A program made the translations under genes and the position numbers. Positions 1 to 8,821 of a DNA stretch of 14,282 nt are shown here, piece by piece. Below the pieces are notes generated by a model. It was not told the DNA's origin. It saw only the letters and a list, made by a program, of their open reading frames with translations, and ran no database searches. Within the stretch, counting starts at the first letter, position 1. The number at the start of each line of letters is the position of its first letter. The DNA is from Clostridiaceae bacterium (lineage in GTDB: Bacteria > Bacillota > Clostridia > Saccharofermentanales > UBA5734). Location of the stretch: the NCBI GenBank assembly GCA_012522285.1, contig JAAYKS010000350.1, positions 1 to 14,282 of the forward strand. Reading direction: 5' to 3'.

Positions 1-1283
1 CCGAACACGTTGCGGATCTGCAGGTCAAGCTTGGGTCCGTAAAACGCGGCTTCTCCGTCTGCCGATTCATATGTCAGATCCATACCGTCCAGGATGTGCT
101 GCATGGTTGTCTGGGCATTGTCCCAGTCTTCCGGTGAGCCGATGTATTTGTCCCGGTTGTCCGGATCCCACTTGGAAAAGCGGTAACGCACGTCTTCGAG
201 CAGTCCGACCGCGCGGAGCATGTCGTTTGCCAGATCCAGACAATCCCGAAACTCCGCCTCGACCTGTTCCGGGGTGACGATCAGGTGTCCTTCCGATATC
301 GTGAATTGCCGGATACGGATCAGGCCGTGCATTTCTCCGGAGGCCTCGTTTCGAAACAGCGTGGAAGTTTCGTTGTAGCGCAGCGGCAGGTCACGGTAGC
401 TGCGGGTGCGCGTCAGATACGCCTGGAACTGAAACGGACAGGTCATCGGGCGCAGCGCAAGCACCTCGGACTGGTCCTCCCCGTCCGGATCGCCCAACAC
501 GAACATCCCGTCCCGGTAGTGATCCCAGTGTCCGGAGATCTTGTACAGATCCGACTTGGCCATAAAGGGGGTCTTGGTCAGCAGGTAACCGCGCCGCTCC
601 TCTTCATCCTCGACATAGCGGGATAGAATCTGGATCACTTTCGCGCCTTTGGGCAGCAGGATGGGCAATCCCTGCCCGATGTAGTCGACGGTGGTAAAGT
701 ATTCGAGTTCCCGGCCGATTTTATTGTGGTCCCTGCGACGCGCCTCTTCCAGTGCGTCCAGGTATTCTTTCAATGCGCCTTTGTCGGGGAAGCTTGTCCC
801 ATAGATGCGCTGCAGCATCTTGTTCTTCTCGCTGCCGCGCCAGTAGGCGCCCGCGGTCTGCAGCAAACGGAACGCCCGGACCTCTCCGGTGTTATCCAGA
901 TGCGGCCCCGCGCAAAGATCCACAAAGTCCCCCTGCCGGTAAAAGGAAAGCACGGCGTCTTCCGGCAATTCCCGAATCAGCTCCGTTTTATACGGCTCCC
1001 GGCGTTCCTCCATCAGGCGGAACGCCTCTTCGCGGGACAACTCGAAGCGCTCGACCGGAAGCTTCTCCCGGACAATCTTTGTCATTTCGGCTTCGATCCG
1101 TTTGAGATCTTCGGCACTAAATGCCTGGTCGCTGTCAAAATCGTAATAAAATCCGTTGTCGATGGCCGGCCCGATCGCCAGTTTCACATCCGGAAACAGC
1201 CGTTTGACCGCATGCGCCATGATGTGCGCGGATGTATGTCGATAGGTATCCCGGTACACCCGGTCCTCTTCAAAACGTCCCAT
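1..1283 (-). CDS. thrS: Threonyl-tRNA synthetase, TGS-less, 3' end cut by window edge
   Basis: Charges tRNA-Thr with threonine in the cytoplasm and edits mischarged seryl-tRNA. The first 427 codons are visible. The editing domain starts almost at once: H16 and H20 in HTSAH, then C124 and H128 in DLCAGPH, which match the E. coli editing residues His73, His77, Cys182 and His186. The class II catalytic core follows, with zinc ligands C282 (RPMTCPF) and H333 (SEGHLIV), spaced 51 residues apart as in E. coli; the third zinc ligand and the anticodon-binding domain lie off the left edge. The ATG at 1283 has GGGAGG eight bases upstream. The usual 60-residue N-terminal TGS domain is missing: only 71 bases separate this start from the comEA stop, too few to encode it. 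The gene has its own promoter (1317-1345). Identity is certain; the domain loss is seen directly. Confidence 0.96.
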   Translation of the reverse strand, partial: MGRFEEDRVYRDTYRHTSAHIMAHAVKRLFPDVKLAIGPAIDNGFYYDFDSDQAFSAEDLKRIEAEMTKIVREKLPVERFELSREEAFRLMEERREPYKTELIRELPEDAVLSFYRQGDFVDLCAGPHLDNTGEVRAFRLLQTAGAYWRGSEKNKMLQRIYGTSFPDKGALKEYLDALEEARRRDHNKIGRELEYFTTVDYIGQGLPILLPKGAKVIQILSRYVEDEEERRGYLLTKTPFMAKSDLYKISGHWDHYRDGMFVLGDPDGEDQSEVLALRPMTCPFQFQAYLTRTRSYRDLPLRYNETSTLFRNEASGEMHGLIRIRQFTISEGHLIVTPEQVEAEFRDCLDLANDMLRAVGLLEDVRYRFSKWDPDNRDKYIGSPEDWDNAQTTMQHILDGMDLTYESADGEAAFYGPKLDLQIRNVF

Positions 1284-1316
1284 GTCATCATCCTCCCGTC
1301 CACATTGGGTCAGTAA

Positions 1317-1345
1317 ATTATAAGCTGGACACACGCTTGTTTCAA
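1317..1345 (-). promoter_or_regulatory. Promoter of thrS
   Basis: On the minus strand TTGAAA (1345-1340) and a perfect TATAAT (1322-1317) are separated by 17 bases, a near-consensus housekeeping sigma promoter. Transcription should start near 1310, giving a leader of about 27 bases that holds little beyond the GGGAGG. It lies wholly in the 71-base gap after comEA, so thrS can be expressed apart from the upstream genes. The leader is far too short for a T-box riboswitch. Confidence 0.8.
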
Positions 1346-1354
1346 TGCGGCGGA

Positions 1355-1960
1355 TCAGGTTGTGATCGCGTCCCGGATGGCCTCGAACCGGCTCTGCTTG
1401 ATGCCGGGCACGTTCATGATCTCCTCGATGGAGGCAAAAGGGCCGTTGGTTTCCCGAAACGCGATAATGGCCCGGGCGGTCGAGGGACCGATCCCGGGCA
1501 GCCCGTCGAGCTCGGATTCGCCCGCGGAATTGATGTTGATGAAAGGGGCATCCTGGCCGGACGGGGACAAAACCTCGGAACCCGCAAGCCCCGGGTCCGC
1601 GGCGTCCTCGACGGAGGGAATGCGAAGCAACTGGCTCCCCTCGATCCGGTAGACCAGATTGGTCCGATCTGCGGCGGCACGGGGTGTCAGACCGCCCGCC
1701 GTCTCGACCAGTTCATACAGATAGGTGCCTCGTTCGACTTGATAAATGCCGGGGCGGGCGACCTCGCCGACCAGATACACGGGGATGGTGTCAGAAGTCG
1801 CACTCGTTTCCACAGGACAGGACGCGGATCCCGAGGTCAGCCATGTGACGGGTGCGGGTCGGTCCGGGAGCACCGCGGACAGGAAGGTGACGGCAGACAC
1901 CGCCACCAGCAACAACAGGATTCCGCATACGACTGCACGCGCTCTTCCCGAAACCGGCAT
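1355..1960 (-). CDS. comEA: ComEA-like protein: membrane anchor, SLBB and helix-hairpin-helix DNA-binding domains
   Basis: A 201-residue envelope protein. Residues about 10-31 form one hydrophobic segment, probably an uncleaved anchor with the rest outside the membrane. Residues about 60-115 fit an SLBB domain (IPVYLVGEVARPGIY), and residues 141-200 are the ComEA helix-hairpin-helix domain with the signatures ININSA, LPGIGPSTARAI and VPGI. In naturally competent bacteria ComEA binds incoming double-stranded DNA and hands it to the ComEC channel. The start is ATG 1960, since GGAGG (1970-1966) lies five bases before it; a GTG at 1966 would overlap that site. Neither comEB nor comEC is in the window, and the next gene downstream is thrS. 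Proteins of this architecture are common in Bacillota regardless of known competence, so DNA uptake is inferred, not shown. Confidence 0.88.
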   Translation of the reverse strand: MPVSGRARAVVCGILLLLVAVSAVTFLSAVLPDRPAPVTWLTSGSASCPVETSATSDTIPVYLVGEVARPGIYQVERGTYLYELVETAGGLTPRAAADRTNLVYRIEGSQLLRIPSVEDAADPGLAGSEVLSPSGQDAPFININSAGESELDGLPGIGPSTARAIIAFRETNGPFASIEEIMNVPGIKQSRFEAIRDAITT

Positions 1961-2044
1961 GTGCACCTCCAGCTATTCCGTTGGAGTGATCATGCCATGC
2001 GCCAGGGTGTTGCGGTGCGTGGGACTGGCGACAAAGACGGCCGT

Positions 2045-2398
2045 TTATCCGTCCGTTTCGGGAGATCGGTGTCTTCTGCCTTCCCAGAGTTTTTCGAGAC
2101 TGTAGTACTCCCGGTCTTCCTGGTGGAAAACGTGCACCACGATGTCGAGGTAATCGAGTAAAATCCACCGGCCTCCGTCGTACCCCTCCACATGATCGGG
2201 CTGGAGTCCGTGTTTTGTTTTCATCTGCAGCTGCAACTCGTCCGCCAACGCCCGGATGTGCGGCAGGGACCCGCCGGTCGCGATGATGAAAAAGTCGGCC
2301 AAGGTGGTTTTTTGCCCGACCGGGATCACCTCGACGTCCAGTGCTTTTTTGTCCTCCAGAATGGTTTTCATGATCTCGGCTGTTTGTTCGATATTCAA
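2045..2398 (-). CDS. rsfS: Ribosomal silencing factor RsfS (YbeB/Iojap family)
   Basis: A 117-residue protein, the usual length for the family. RsfS binds ribosomal protein uL14 on the large subunit and blocks subunit joining, slowing translation in stationary phase or starvation. Family signatures are DKKALDVEVI near residue 17, LADFFIIATG near 33, EGYDGGRWILLD near 71 and VVHVFHQEDREYYSLEKLW near 86. The start is TTG 2398: it overlaps the nadD-yqeK stop as TTGA and has AAGGAG (2413-2408) nine bases upstream, inside the end of the previous gene. The family start region fits this position, and the next ATG would remove the first nine residues. The 4-nt overlap suggests translational coupling. 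The gene order nadD-yqeK-rsfS is the same as in Bacillus subtilis (yqeJ-yqeK-yqeL). Confidence 0.93.
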   Translation of the reverse strand: MNIEQTAEIMKTILEDKKALDVEVIPVGQKTTLADFFIIATGGSLPHIRALADELQLQMKTKHGLQPDHVEGYDGGRWILLDYLDIVVHVFHQEDREYYSLEKLWEGRRHRSPETDG

Positions 2399-3591
2399 TG
2401 TAGTTGACTCCTTTCCAATCTTTCGATGGCCGCATTTGTGTCGGGATGCATGGTTTTACCCCTAGAGGCCAGATGTTCTTGCAGTCCTTCGCAAGAAAAG
2501 AGAAACGCGCCGGCCAAATCCTTCCGGGCCTGCTCAAAAACGGCGTCGGAACCCAGGTAGGTGCGGGAAGGCTCCGCCTTGTCTGCCAGATAGAGTACCA
2601 GATCCAGCCAGGTCATGTCCGACCGCCCGGTTGCATGGTATCGGATCGCGTCCAAAACCAGCGGATCCCGGATCCCGAACCAGGCCGGCGCCAGCGCCGC
2701 ACCCGCGGGACCGTGGTACAGCTGCGGCTCCGCAAGCGTCGCCGCGTCCCCCGGATCGACATAGCGGATTGCGTCATCCGGGGGCAAGTGTTTGGCGCAA
2801 TCGTGGACCAGACCCGCCAGCGCGGCGGAATACACATCCTGTCCGTGATCGGCAGCCAGCCGGGCTGCCGTCGTCATGGTGAGCAGCGAATGGGACAAGC
2901 GCTCCGGGTCCATGTGTGCGAGCAACACCCGCTCCGCCGCCCGCAACCGCTCCTGTTGATCGAGATCGAGCGACTCCAGCGGATCGTCCACCCCGTAAAG
3001 TCCCGCCATCCGAATGAAACGATCTACTGCGGGCGGCACCATTTCGGTGATGGCAAGCGAATGCTCGACCGCCTCGCGGACGGCGGTGGATGACACGTCG
3101 GCCTGACGCGCCTCAAAAAAGGTGATGTCCGCTCCAAATCGTTTGCGCAACTCATGCGCGCGGCTTTCCATCTCGATCCGGTCGTGTCCCGGACGCAGAC
3201 TCGCTAGAATCCGGATTTCCCGGAGGATCGCTTCGGGCGACCGCCAATGCAGGATGTCGAACAGGATGTCCGCACCACACACCATGTAGAGACGATCCTT
3301 GCCGGTCAGCGTGGCCTTTAGTTCCCGGAGCGTATCGATGGTGTAGGATCCGTGCTCCCGCAACACTTCGATCCGCGAGACCTCCACCCGCCGGACGTCG
3401 GTAAACGCCATGTAGCACATCATGTACCGCATGCCGGCGCTGGAAACCCGATCCGCCGGTTTGTGTACCGTCCTGCCGGCGGGAACCACCAGCATTCTGT
3501 CCAGATGGCCGAGGCGGATCGCGTCTTCCACCATAATGACATGTCCCTTGTGGACCGGATCGAACGTGCCTCCGAAAAAACCGACTTTCAT
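2395..3591 (-). CDS. nadD-yqeK: Fused nicotinate-nucleotide adenylyltransferase (NadD) and YqeK-type HD phosphohydrolase
   Basis: One 398-residue reading frame holds two enzymes usually encoded separately. Residues 1-200 are NadD, which joins nicotinate mononucleotide to AMP from ATP; the nucleotidyltransferase motif GGTFDPVHKGH is at 7-17 and the second motif VSSTAVRE at 166-173. Residues about 215-395 match YqeK, an HD-domain enzyme known to split Ap4A symmetrically into two ADP. Its metal ligands are visible: H234, H263-D264 (VHDCAK), H293 (LYHGPAG), H319 (RYHATGR) and D337 (YLADKAEPSR). Both halves look active, and no stop or frameshift separates them. ATG 3591 overlaps the purD stop as ATGA, with GGAG nine bases upstream; the end overlaps rsfS as TTGA. 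In Bacillus, nadD and yqeK are adjacent genes, so fusion by loss of the intervening stop is a simple explanation. Confidence 0.95.
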   Translation of the reverse strand: MKVGFFGGTFDPVHKGHVIMVEDAIRLGHLDRMLVVPAGRTVHKPADRVSSAGMRYMMCYMAFTDVRRVEVSRIEVLREHGSYTIDTLRELKATLTGKDRLYMVCGADILFDILHWRSPEAILREIRILASLRPGHDRIEMESRAHELRKRFGADITFFEARQADVSSTAVREAVEHSLAITEMVPPAVDRFIRMAGLYGVDDPLESLDLDQQERLRAAERVLLAHMDPERLSHSLLTMTTAARLAADHGQDVYSAALAGLVHDCAKHLPPDDAIRYVDPGDAATLAEPQLYHGPAGAALAPAWFGIRDPLVLDAIRYHATGRSDMTWLDLVLYLADKAEPSRTYLGSDAVFEQARKDLAGAFLFSCEGLQEHLASRGKTMHPDTNAAIERLERSQLH

Positions 3592-4847
3592 CGGCCTGTA
3601 CTCCGATGTCCGATGTCGGTCCGGAAGTGCCGGTCGCGAAAATGAATTTTCGCCACCTCTCGATACGCGGCTGCAATGGCATCTTCCAAATGCTCCGCCA
3701 ACGCCGTCACGGCGAGCACACGCCCTCCGTTTGTCACGATCCGATCACTCTCCCGCCGCGTCCCGGCGTGGAACACCAGTGCTTCGACCTCATCCAGCCC
3801 GGTGATTTCATACCCCTTCTGATATTTTTCGGGATATCCTCCTGACGCCATGACGACACAACATGACTCAGAAGAATCCCATTCCACAGCGATTTCATTG
3901 AGACGTCGATCGATGACCGCCTCGACGATTTCGACCAGATCGGTGCGCAACAAAGGCAGAACCGCCTGTGCCTCCGGATCCCCGAAGCGCGCGTTGAACT
4001 CGATCACGCGGGGTCCTAGCGGCGTCAGCATCAGCTCACAGTAGAGCACCCCCTGGAAGCGTCGCCCTTCCGCTCGCATCGCGTCGACCGTCGGGCGGAT
4101 GATAAGGTCCATCCATTCCTTCCGCTCGGCCTCGGTGGCGCGGTGGCCCGGCACGATCGCGCCCATCCCGCCGGTGTTGAGCCCCTTGTCCCCGTCAAAC
4201 GCACGTTTGTGGTCCCTCGCACAGGGCATCGGCACCACGGTCTCCCCGTCCGTGAAAACCATGACGGTCAGTTCGTCGCCTTCCATATACTCTTCGATCA
4301 CGACCGTTGCGCCGGCCGCGCCAAACGCGTGTCCCTCCAGCATGGATCGCACCGCGTCACGGGCTTCGTCCCGGGTCCGGGCGATCAGTGCCCCTTTGCC
4401 CAGCGCCAGTCCGTCCGCTTTGACCACCAGCGGAAGCGGATGGGTTTCGACGTAGGAGAGCGCCTCCTCCAATTGGGAGAAGACCGCATATGCCGCGGTG
4501 GGGATTCCGTATCGCTTCATCAGATCTTTGGAAAAGGCTTTGCTCGACTCGAGGGCCGCGGCCTGCGCGCGCGGGCCGAAGGCACGGATCCCGGCCTCTT
4601 CCATCCGGTCGACCATACCGAGCGCGAGCGGGTCGTCCGACGCGACAAAAACCAGATCCACACCGGTTTCCCGGGCAAAGTCGGTCATCCCGTCGAGATC
4701 GGTCGCGGCGATGTCCACACACTGGGCCAGCGAAGCGATCCCCCCGTTGCCGGGCGCGCAATAAAGCCGGTTGACGCGCGGACTTTTGGACAATGCCCAC
4801 ACAATGGCATGTTCACGCCCGCCGCTACCGACCACCAAGATATCCAT
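3588..4847 (-). CDS. purD: Phosphoribosylamine-glycine ligase (GAR synthetase)
   Basis: Second step of purine synthesis: ATP-dependent joining of glycine to phosphoribosylamine, made by PurF in the same cluster. The 419-residue protein has typical length. VVGSGGREHAI (5-15) is the N-terminal nucleotide-fold signature, VVKADGLALGKG (141-152) belongs to the ATP-grasp region, NTGGMGA is at 224-230 and EFNARFGDPE at 283-292 carries metal-binding acidic residues. The segment usually reading like VGPExPLVAG is here VASDDPLALG (68-77), a variant whose effect is unclear. The start is ATG 4847, which gives the canonical first residues; GGGGAG is eleven bases upstream, slightly long. A GTG at 4859 would overlap that site. 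The gene lies 54 bases after purN and overlaps nadD-yqeK by four bases. Confidence 0.96.
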   Translation of the reverse strand: MDILVVGSGGREHAIVWALSKSPRVNRLYCAPGNGGIASLAQCVDIAATDLDGMTDFARETGVDLVFVASDDPLALGMVDRMEEAGIRAFGPRAQAAALESSKAFSKDLMKRYGIPTAAYAVFSQLEEALSYVETHPLPLVVKADGLALGKGALIARTRDEARDAVRSMLEGHAFGAAGATVVIEEYMEGDELTVMVFTDGETVVPMPCARDHKRAFDGDKGLNTGGMGAIVPGHRATEAERKEWMDLIIRPTVDAMRAEGRRFQGVLYCELMLTPLGPRVIEFNARFGDPEAQAVLPLLRTDLVEIVEAVIDRRLNEIAVEWDSSESCCVVMASGGYPEKYQKGYEITGLDEVEALVFHAGTRRESDRIVTNGGRVLAVTALAEHLEDAIAAAYREVAKIHFRDRHFRTDIGHRSTGR

Positions 4848-4901
4848 CGTTGCAATCACTCCCCGTTTCTATCTCCTACCTGTACCGTGATGACGTGACA
4901 A

Positions 4902-5542
4902 TCAGGAATCCGGATGCTCCGCCTCTTCGTCGATCAGGGTCTTGTTCCCGACGATCCGTACCCGCCCCCGGGTCACCAGCCGAACCGCCTCCGGCAGCAG
5001 GGGGTGTTCCCCTTCCGCGATCACCCTGGCCTGCAGAGACTCCGGGGTGTCGTCCTGCCGCACGGGAACCGGCTGTTGCAGGAGAATCGGCCCGTCATCA
5101 TAATTTTCGTTGATGAAATGGACGGTCGCACCGGTCCACTTGACGCCGCTCTCCAGCACCGCTTCGTGCACGTGAAGTCCGTACATCCCTTTCCCGCCGA
5201 ACGAAGGAAGCAAGGCGGGGTGAATATTGAGGATGCGATTGCGGTATCGCTCCACCACGCGCGGCCCGAGGAGCGACAGGAATCCGGCCAAGACCACCAG
5301 TTCCGCACCGCTGTGCTCCAGCAGCTGCAGCAGGGTTTCGTCGTATCCTTCCATGTCGGAAAAATCTTTGCGGCTGACAATCGAAACCGGGAGACCGGCG
5401 TTTTCGGCGCGGGTTTGCGCATAGGTCCCTTCCCGCGAGGCGATCACGCGGCAGATGCGCACATCGGACAAATAGCCGTCCGCGATGCGATCGATCAGAT
5501 TTTGGAGATTGGTCCCGCCGCCCGAGACAAACACCACGATGT

Positions 5543-5546
<4 letters not shown>
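4902..5546 (-). CDS. purN: Phosphoribosylglycinamide formyltransferase (GAR transformylase)
   Basis: Third purine step: transfers a formyl group from 10-formyltetrahydrofolate to GAR, the product of PurD. The 214-residue protein opens with VFVSGGGTNLQNLID (5-19), the phosphate-binding region. The catalytic triad is visible: N107 and H109 in LNIHPALLPSF, and D151 in YDDGPIL. The stretch GGKGMYGLHVHE (117-128) is of the type I associate with clostridial PurN. ATG 5546 overlaps the purF stop as ATGA; only a weak CGGA lies upstream, so translation probably depends on coupling to purF. The start is fixed by the standard N-terminus. Confidence 0.96.
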
Positions 5547-7006
<1,460 letters not shown>

Positions 7007-7050
7007 GTATGTCTTCCCTCCGGGTTTATACATAAGACCGTTGCAAAGCG

Positions 7051-7557
7051 TCAAGTCCTACCGGCCAGTTTGTCCTGCAGCCTCCGGTTGCGTTGTTCGA
7101 CACCGTCTTCCAGTTTTTTCTTGTAGCTCTTCAGCCGTTCCGACAGTGCTTTGTCAGCCGTTGCGAGAATTTGGCACGCCAGGACGGCGGCGTTCACCGC
7201 CCCGTCGATGGCCACGGTCGCCACCGGAATGCCCGGGGGCATCTGGACGATGGCGAGCAGTGCGTCCATCCCCTTGAGCGCTCCTCCGGCGATCGGCACC
7301 CCGATCACCGGCAGCGTCGTATACGCCGCCAGAACGCCCGGCAGATGCGCCGCCAGTCCGGCTGCCGCGATCACGACCCCATATCCGTCGTCCTCCGCGG
7401 ACAACGCCAGCGCGGACGCGCGGGCGGGTGACCGGTGCGCAGAACAAACCTGGGCGTCATATTGGACGCCCAGTTCACGAAGTGCAGCCAGACAGGGTTC
7501 CATCACACCGAAATCCGAGTCGCTGCCCATGACCACCAAAATCTTGGATTCAGGCAT
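7051..7557 (-). CDS. purE: N5-carboxyaminoimidazole ribonucleotide mutase (PurE)
   Basis: Moves the carboxyl group of N5-CAIR to C4 of the imidazole in purine synthesis. The 168-residue protein has the class I signatures: VVMGSDSD at 8-15 (phosphate binding), SAHRSP near 39-44 with catalytic H41, then AAAGLAAHLPGVLA and PVIGVPI. It is the first gene of the purine block. ATG 7557 is preceded six bases away by GGAGG (7568-7564); an ATG at 7563 would directly abut that site. No purK gene (the enzyme that makes N5-CAIR) is in the window, so it lies elsewhere or is absent. A promoter and a hairpin lie upstream. Confidence 0.96.
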   Translation of the reverse strand: MPESKILVVMGSDSDFGVMEPCLAALRELGVQYDAQVCSAHRSPARASALALSAEDDGYGVVIAAAGLAAHLPGVLAAYTTLPVIGVPIAGGALKGMDALLAIVQMPPGIPVATVAIDGAVNAAVLACQILATADKALSERLKSYKKKLEDGVEQRNRRLQDKLAGRT

Positions 7558-7580
7558 ATTCATCCTCCAAAAATGATAAA

Positions 7581-7600
7581 TGGAAAGGTTTCCCCTTCCA
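7581..7600 (-). promoter_or_regulatory. Stem-loop in the purE leader
   Basis: On the minus strand TGGAAGG pairs with CCTTTCCA (one bulged base), with a T-rich stretch (TTTATCATTTTT) after it, just before the purE GGAGG. It may be a weak terminator or attenuator, or simply a 5' stabilising hairpin. A competing pairing exists: GGTTT (7608-7604) with AAACC (7591-7587) would break the hairpin. The stem is short and the T tract is interrupted, so its function is uncertain. Confidence 0.4.
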
Positions 7601-7619
7601 TAAAAACCATGACGCGATC

Positions 7620-7649
7620 ATAGTATCAGCCCCGGACGGCGTTCGTCAA
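7620..7649 (-). promoter_or_regulatory. Probable promoter of the purine block
   Basis: TTGACG (7649-7644) and TACTAT (7625-7620) are 18 bases apart on the minus strand, five of six and four of six matches to consensus. Transcription would start near 7613, giving a leader of about 55 bases containing the 7581-7600 hairpin. The site lies in the 154-base gap after prfB, the longest gap before a minus-strand gene apart from the divergent region near 12000. Confidence 0.55.
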
Positions 7650-7674
7650 ATGCACAAACCCGTTGTGGCACTTC

Positions 7675-7686
7675 GACGAATTCGTC
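7675..7686. repeat. 12-bp perfect palindrome upstream of purE promoter
   Basis: GACGAATTCGTC reads the same on both strands. It is 25 bases upstream of the proposed -35 box of the purine block, and the half GACGAA occurs again on the minus strand at 7647-7642, overlapping that -35. A dimeric repressor could bind such a pair. It does not fit the Bacillus PurR box well, and a 12-bp palindrome can arise by chance. Confidence 0.35.
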
Positions 7687-7711
7687 CTGTGCGCCGTCAT
7701 GATTTTTCCGG

Positions 7712-8821
7712 CTATTTTTCGAGCCGTACGCCCGACAAATACGCATTGATGAAACCGTCCAGATCGCCGTCCATCACCGACTGGACCGAGGTCACTTCAT
7801 ATCCGGTCCGATGGTCTTTGACCATGGTATAGGGGCAAAACACGTAGGATCGGATCTGACTGCCCCAGGCGATGTCCATCTGATTGCCCTTGAGGTCATC
7901 GATCTTTTCCATGTGGGCTGCGGTGGCAAGCGCAAACAACTTGGAGCGGAGCATCGTCATCGCGGTTTCCCGGTTCTGGGGCTGCGACCGCTCGGTCTGG
8001 CAGGAAGTCACGACGCCGGTCGGGATGTGGGTGATCCGGACCGCGGAGTCGGTCTTGTTGATGTGCTGCCCACCCGAACCGGAAGCGCGGTAGGTGTCGA
8101 TGCGCAAATCTTCGGACCGAATCTCGATTTTGATGCTGTCGTCCAGTTCCGGCATGACTTCCAGCGAGGCAAACGAGGTGTGCCGGCGCCCGGAGGAGTC
8201 AAACGGGGAGATGCGCACCAGACGGTGGACCCCCATCTCGGAACGCGTGTACCCGTAAGCATTGTCGCCGATCAGCTGGAACGAGACACTTTTGAGGCCC
8301 GCCTCTTCCCCTTCCAGGATGTCCAGAACTTTGACCTCGAACCCATGACTTTCCGCCCAGCGGGTATACATGCGGAACAGCATCTCGTTCCAGTCCTGCG
8401 CCTCGGTTCCCCCGGCTCCCGCGTGCAGGGTCAGAATCGCGTTGTTCGCGTCGTACTCCCCCGTGAACAGGGTTTCCAGCCGCAGGCGGTCCATCTCTTC
8501 TTTCAGGTGCCCCATCCCTTCTGACAATTCGGGCAAAAGACTTACGTCCTCGGCTTCGTCGCCGAGCTCACACAAGACGAGGAGGTCATCCCGCTGCCGT
8601 TCCATCTTGTGGAACCGGTCCAGCTTTTTCTGCAGGTTTTTCAAGCGGGTCTGGACCTTCTGGGCTTTGTCCGTGTCTTCCCAGAAGCCAGGTTCCTGCG
8701 CACGGGATTCGAGCTCGGATATCTCGTCGCCCAGGTGCTCAATGTGCAGCGCTTTCTTAAGTTGCGCCAACGGTTCTTCCATCGCCTCCAGTTCCAGACG
8801 ATAGGAATCGAAATCGATCAT
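7712..8821 (-). CDS. prfB: Peptide chain release factor 2 (RF2), no programmed frameshift
   Basis: Recognises UGA and UAA stop codons and triggers release of the finished protein. The 369-residue frame is continuous. The stop-recognition motif SPF is at 205-207 and the peptidyl-hydrolysis motif GGQ at 250-252, in the context ASGSGGQHINKTD; SPF marks RF2, not RF1. In many bacteria a UGA near codon 25 forces a +1 frameshift that autoregulates RF2. Here the corresponding region (LKKALHIEHLGDE, 21-33) is read straight through and contains no UGA. The ATG directly follows the TGA of the aminotransferase gene, with AAGGAG ten bases upstream, so the two are co-translated. Downstream is a 154-base gap before purE, with a new promoter in it. 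Confidence 0.96.
   Translation of the reverse strand: MIDFDSYRLELEAMEEPLAQLKKALHIEHLGDEISELESRAQEPGFWEDTDKAQKVQTRLKNLQKKLDRFHKMERQRDDLLVLCELGDEAEDVSLLPELSEGMGHLKEEMDRLRLETLFTGEYDANNAILTLHAGAGGTEAQDWNEMLFRMYTRWAESHGFEVKVLDILEGEEAGLKSVSFQLIGDNAYGYTRSEMGVHRLVRISPFDSSGRRHTSFASLEVMPELDDSIKIEIRSEDLRIDTYRASGSGGQHINKTDSAVRITHIPTGVVTSCQTERSQPQNRETAMTMLRSKLFALATAAHMEKIDDLKGNQMDIAWGSQIRSYVFCPYTMVKDHRTGYEVTSVQSVMDGDLDGFINAYLSGVRLEK

Noticed and set aside
1284..1354. T-box riboswitch upstream of thrS
   Set aside because: The gap is 71 bases, the leader about 27, and no T-box core sequence was found.
1232..2161. A 309-codon plus-strand frame over thrS, comEA and rsfS
   Set aside because: It crosses three real genes on the other strand and shows no recognisable protein family.
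7558..7711. Purine riboswitch or Bacillus-type PurR box before purE
   Set aside because: No conserved purine-riboswitch core was seen, and the CGAAC-containing site at the -35 lacks the flanking consensus bases of a Pur box.
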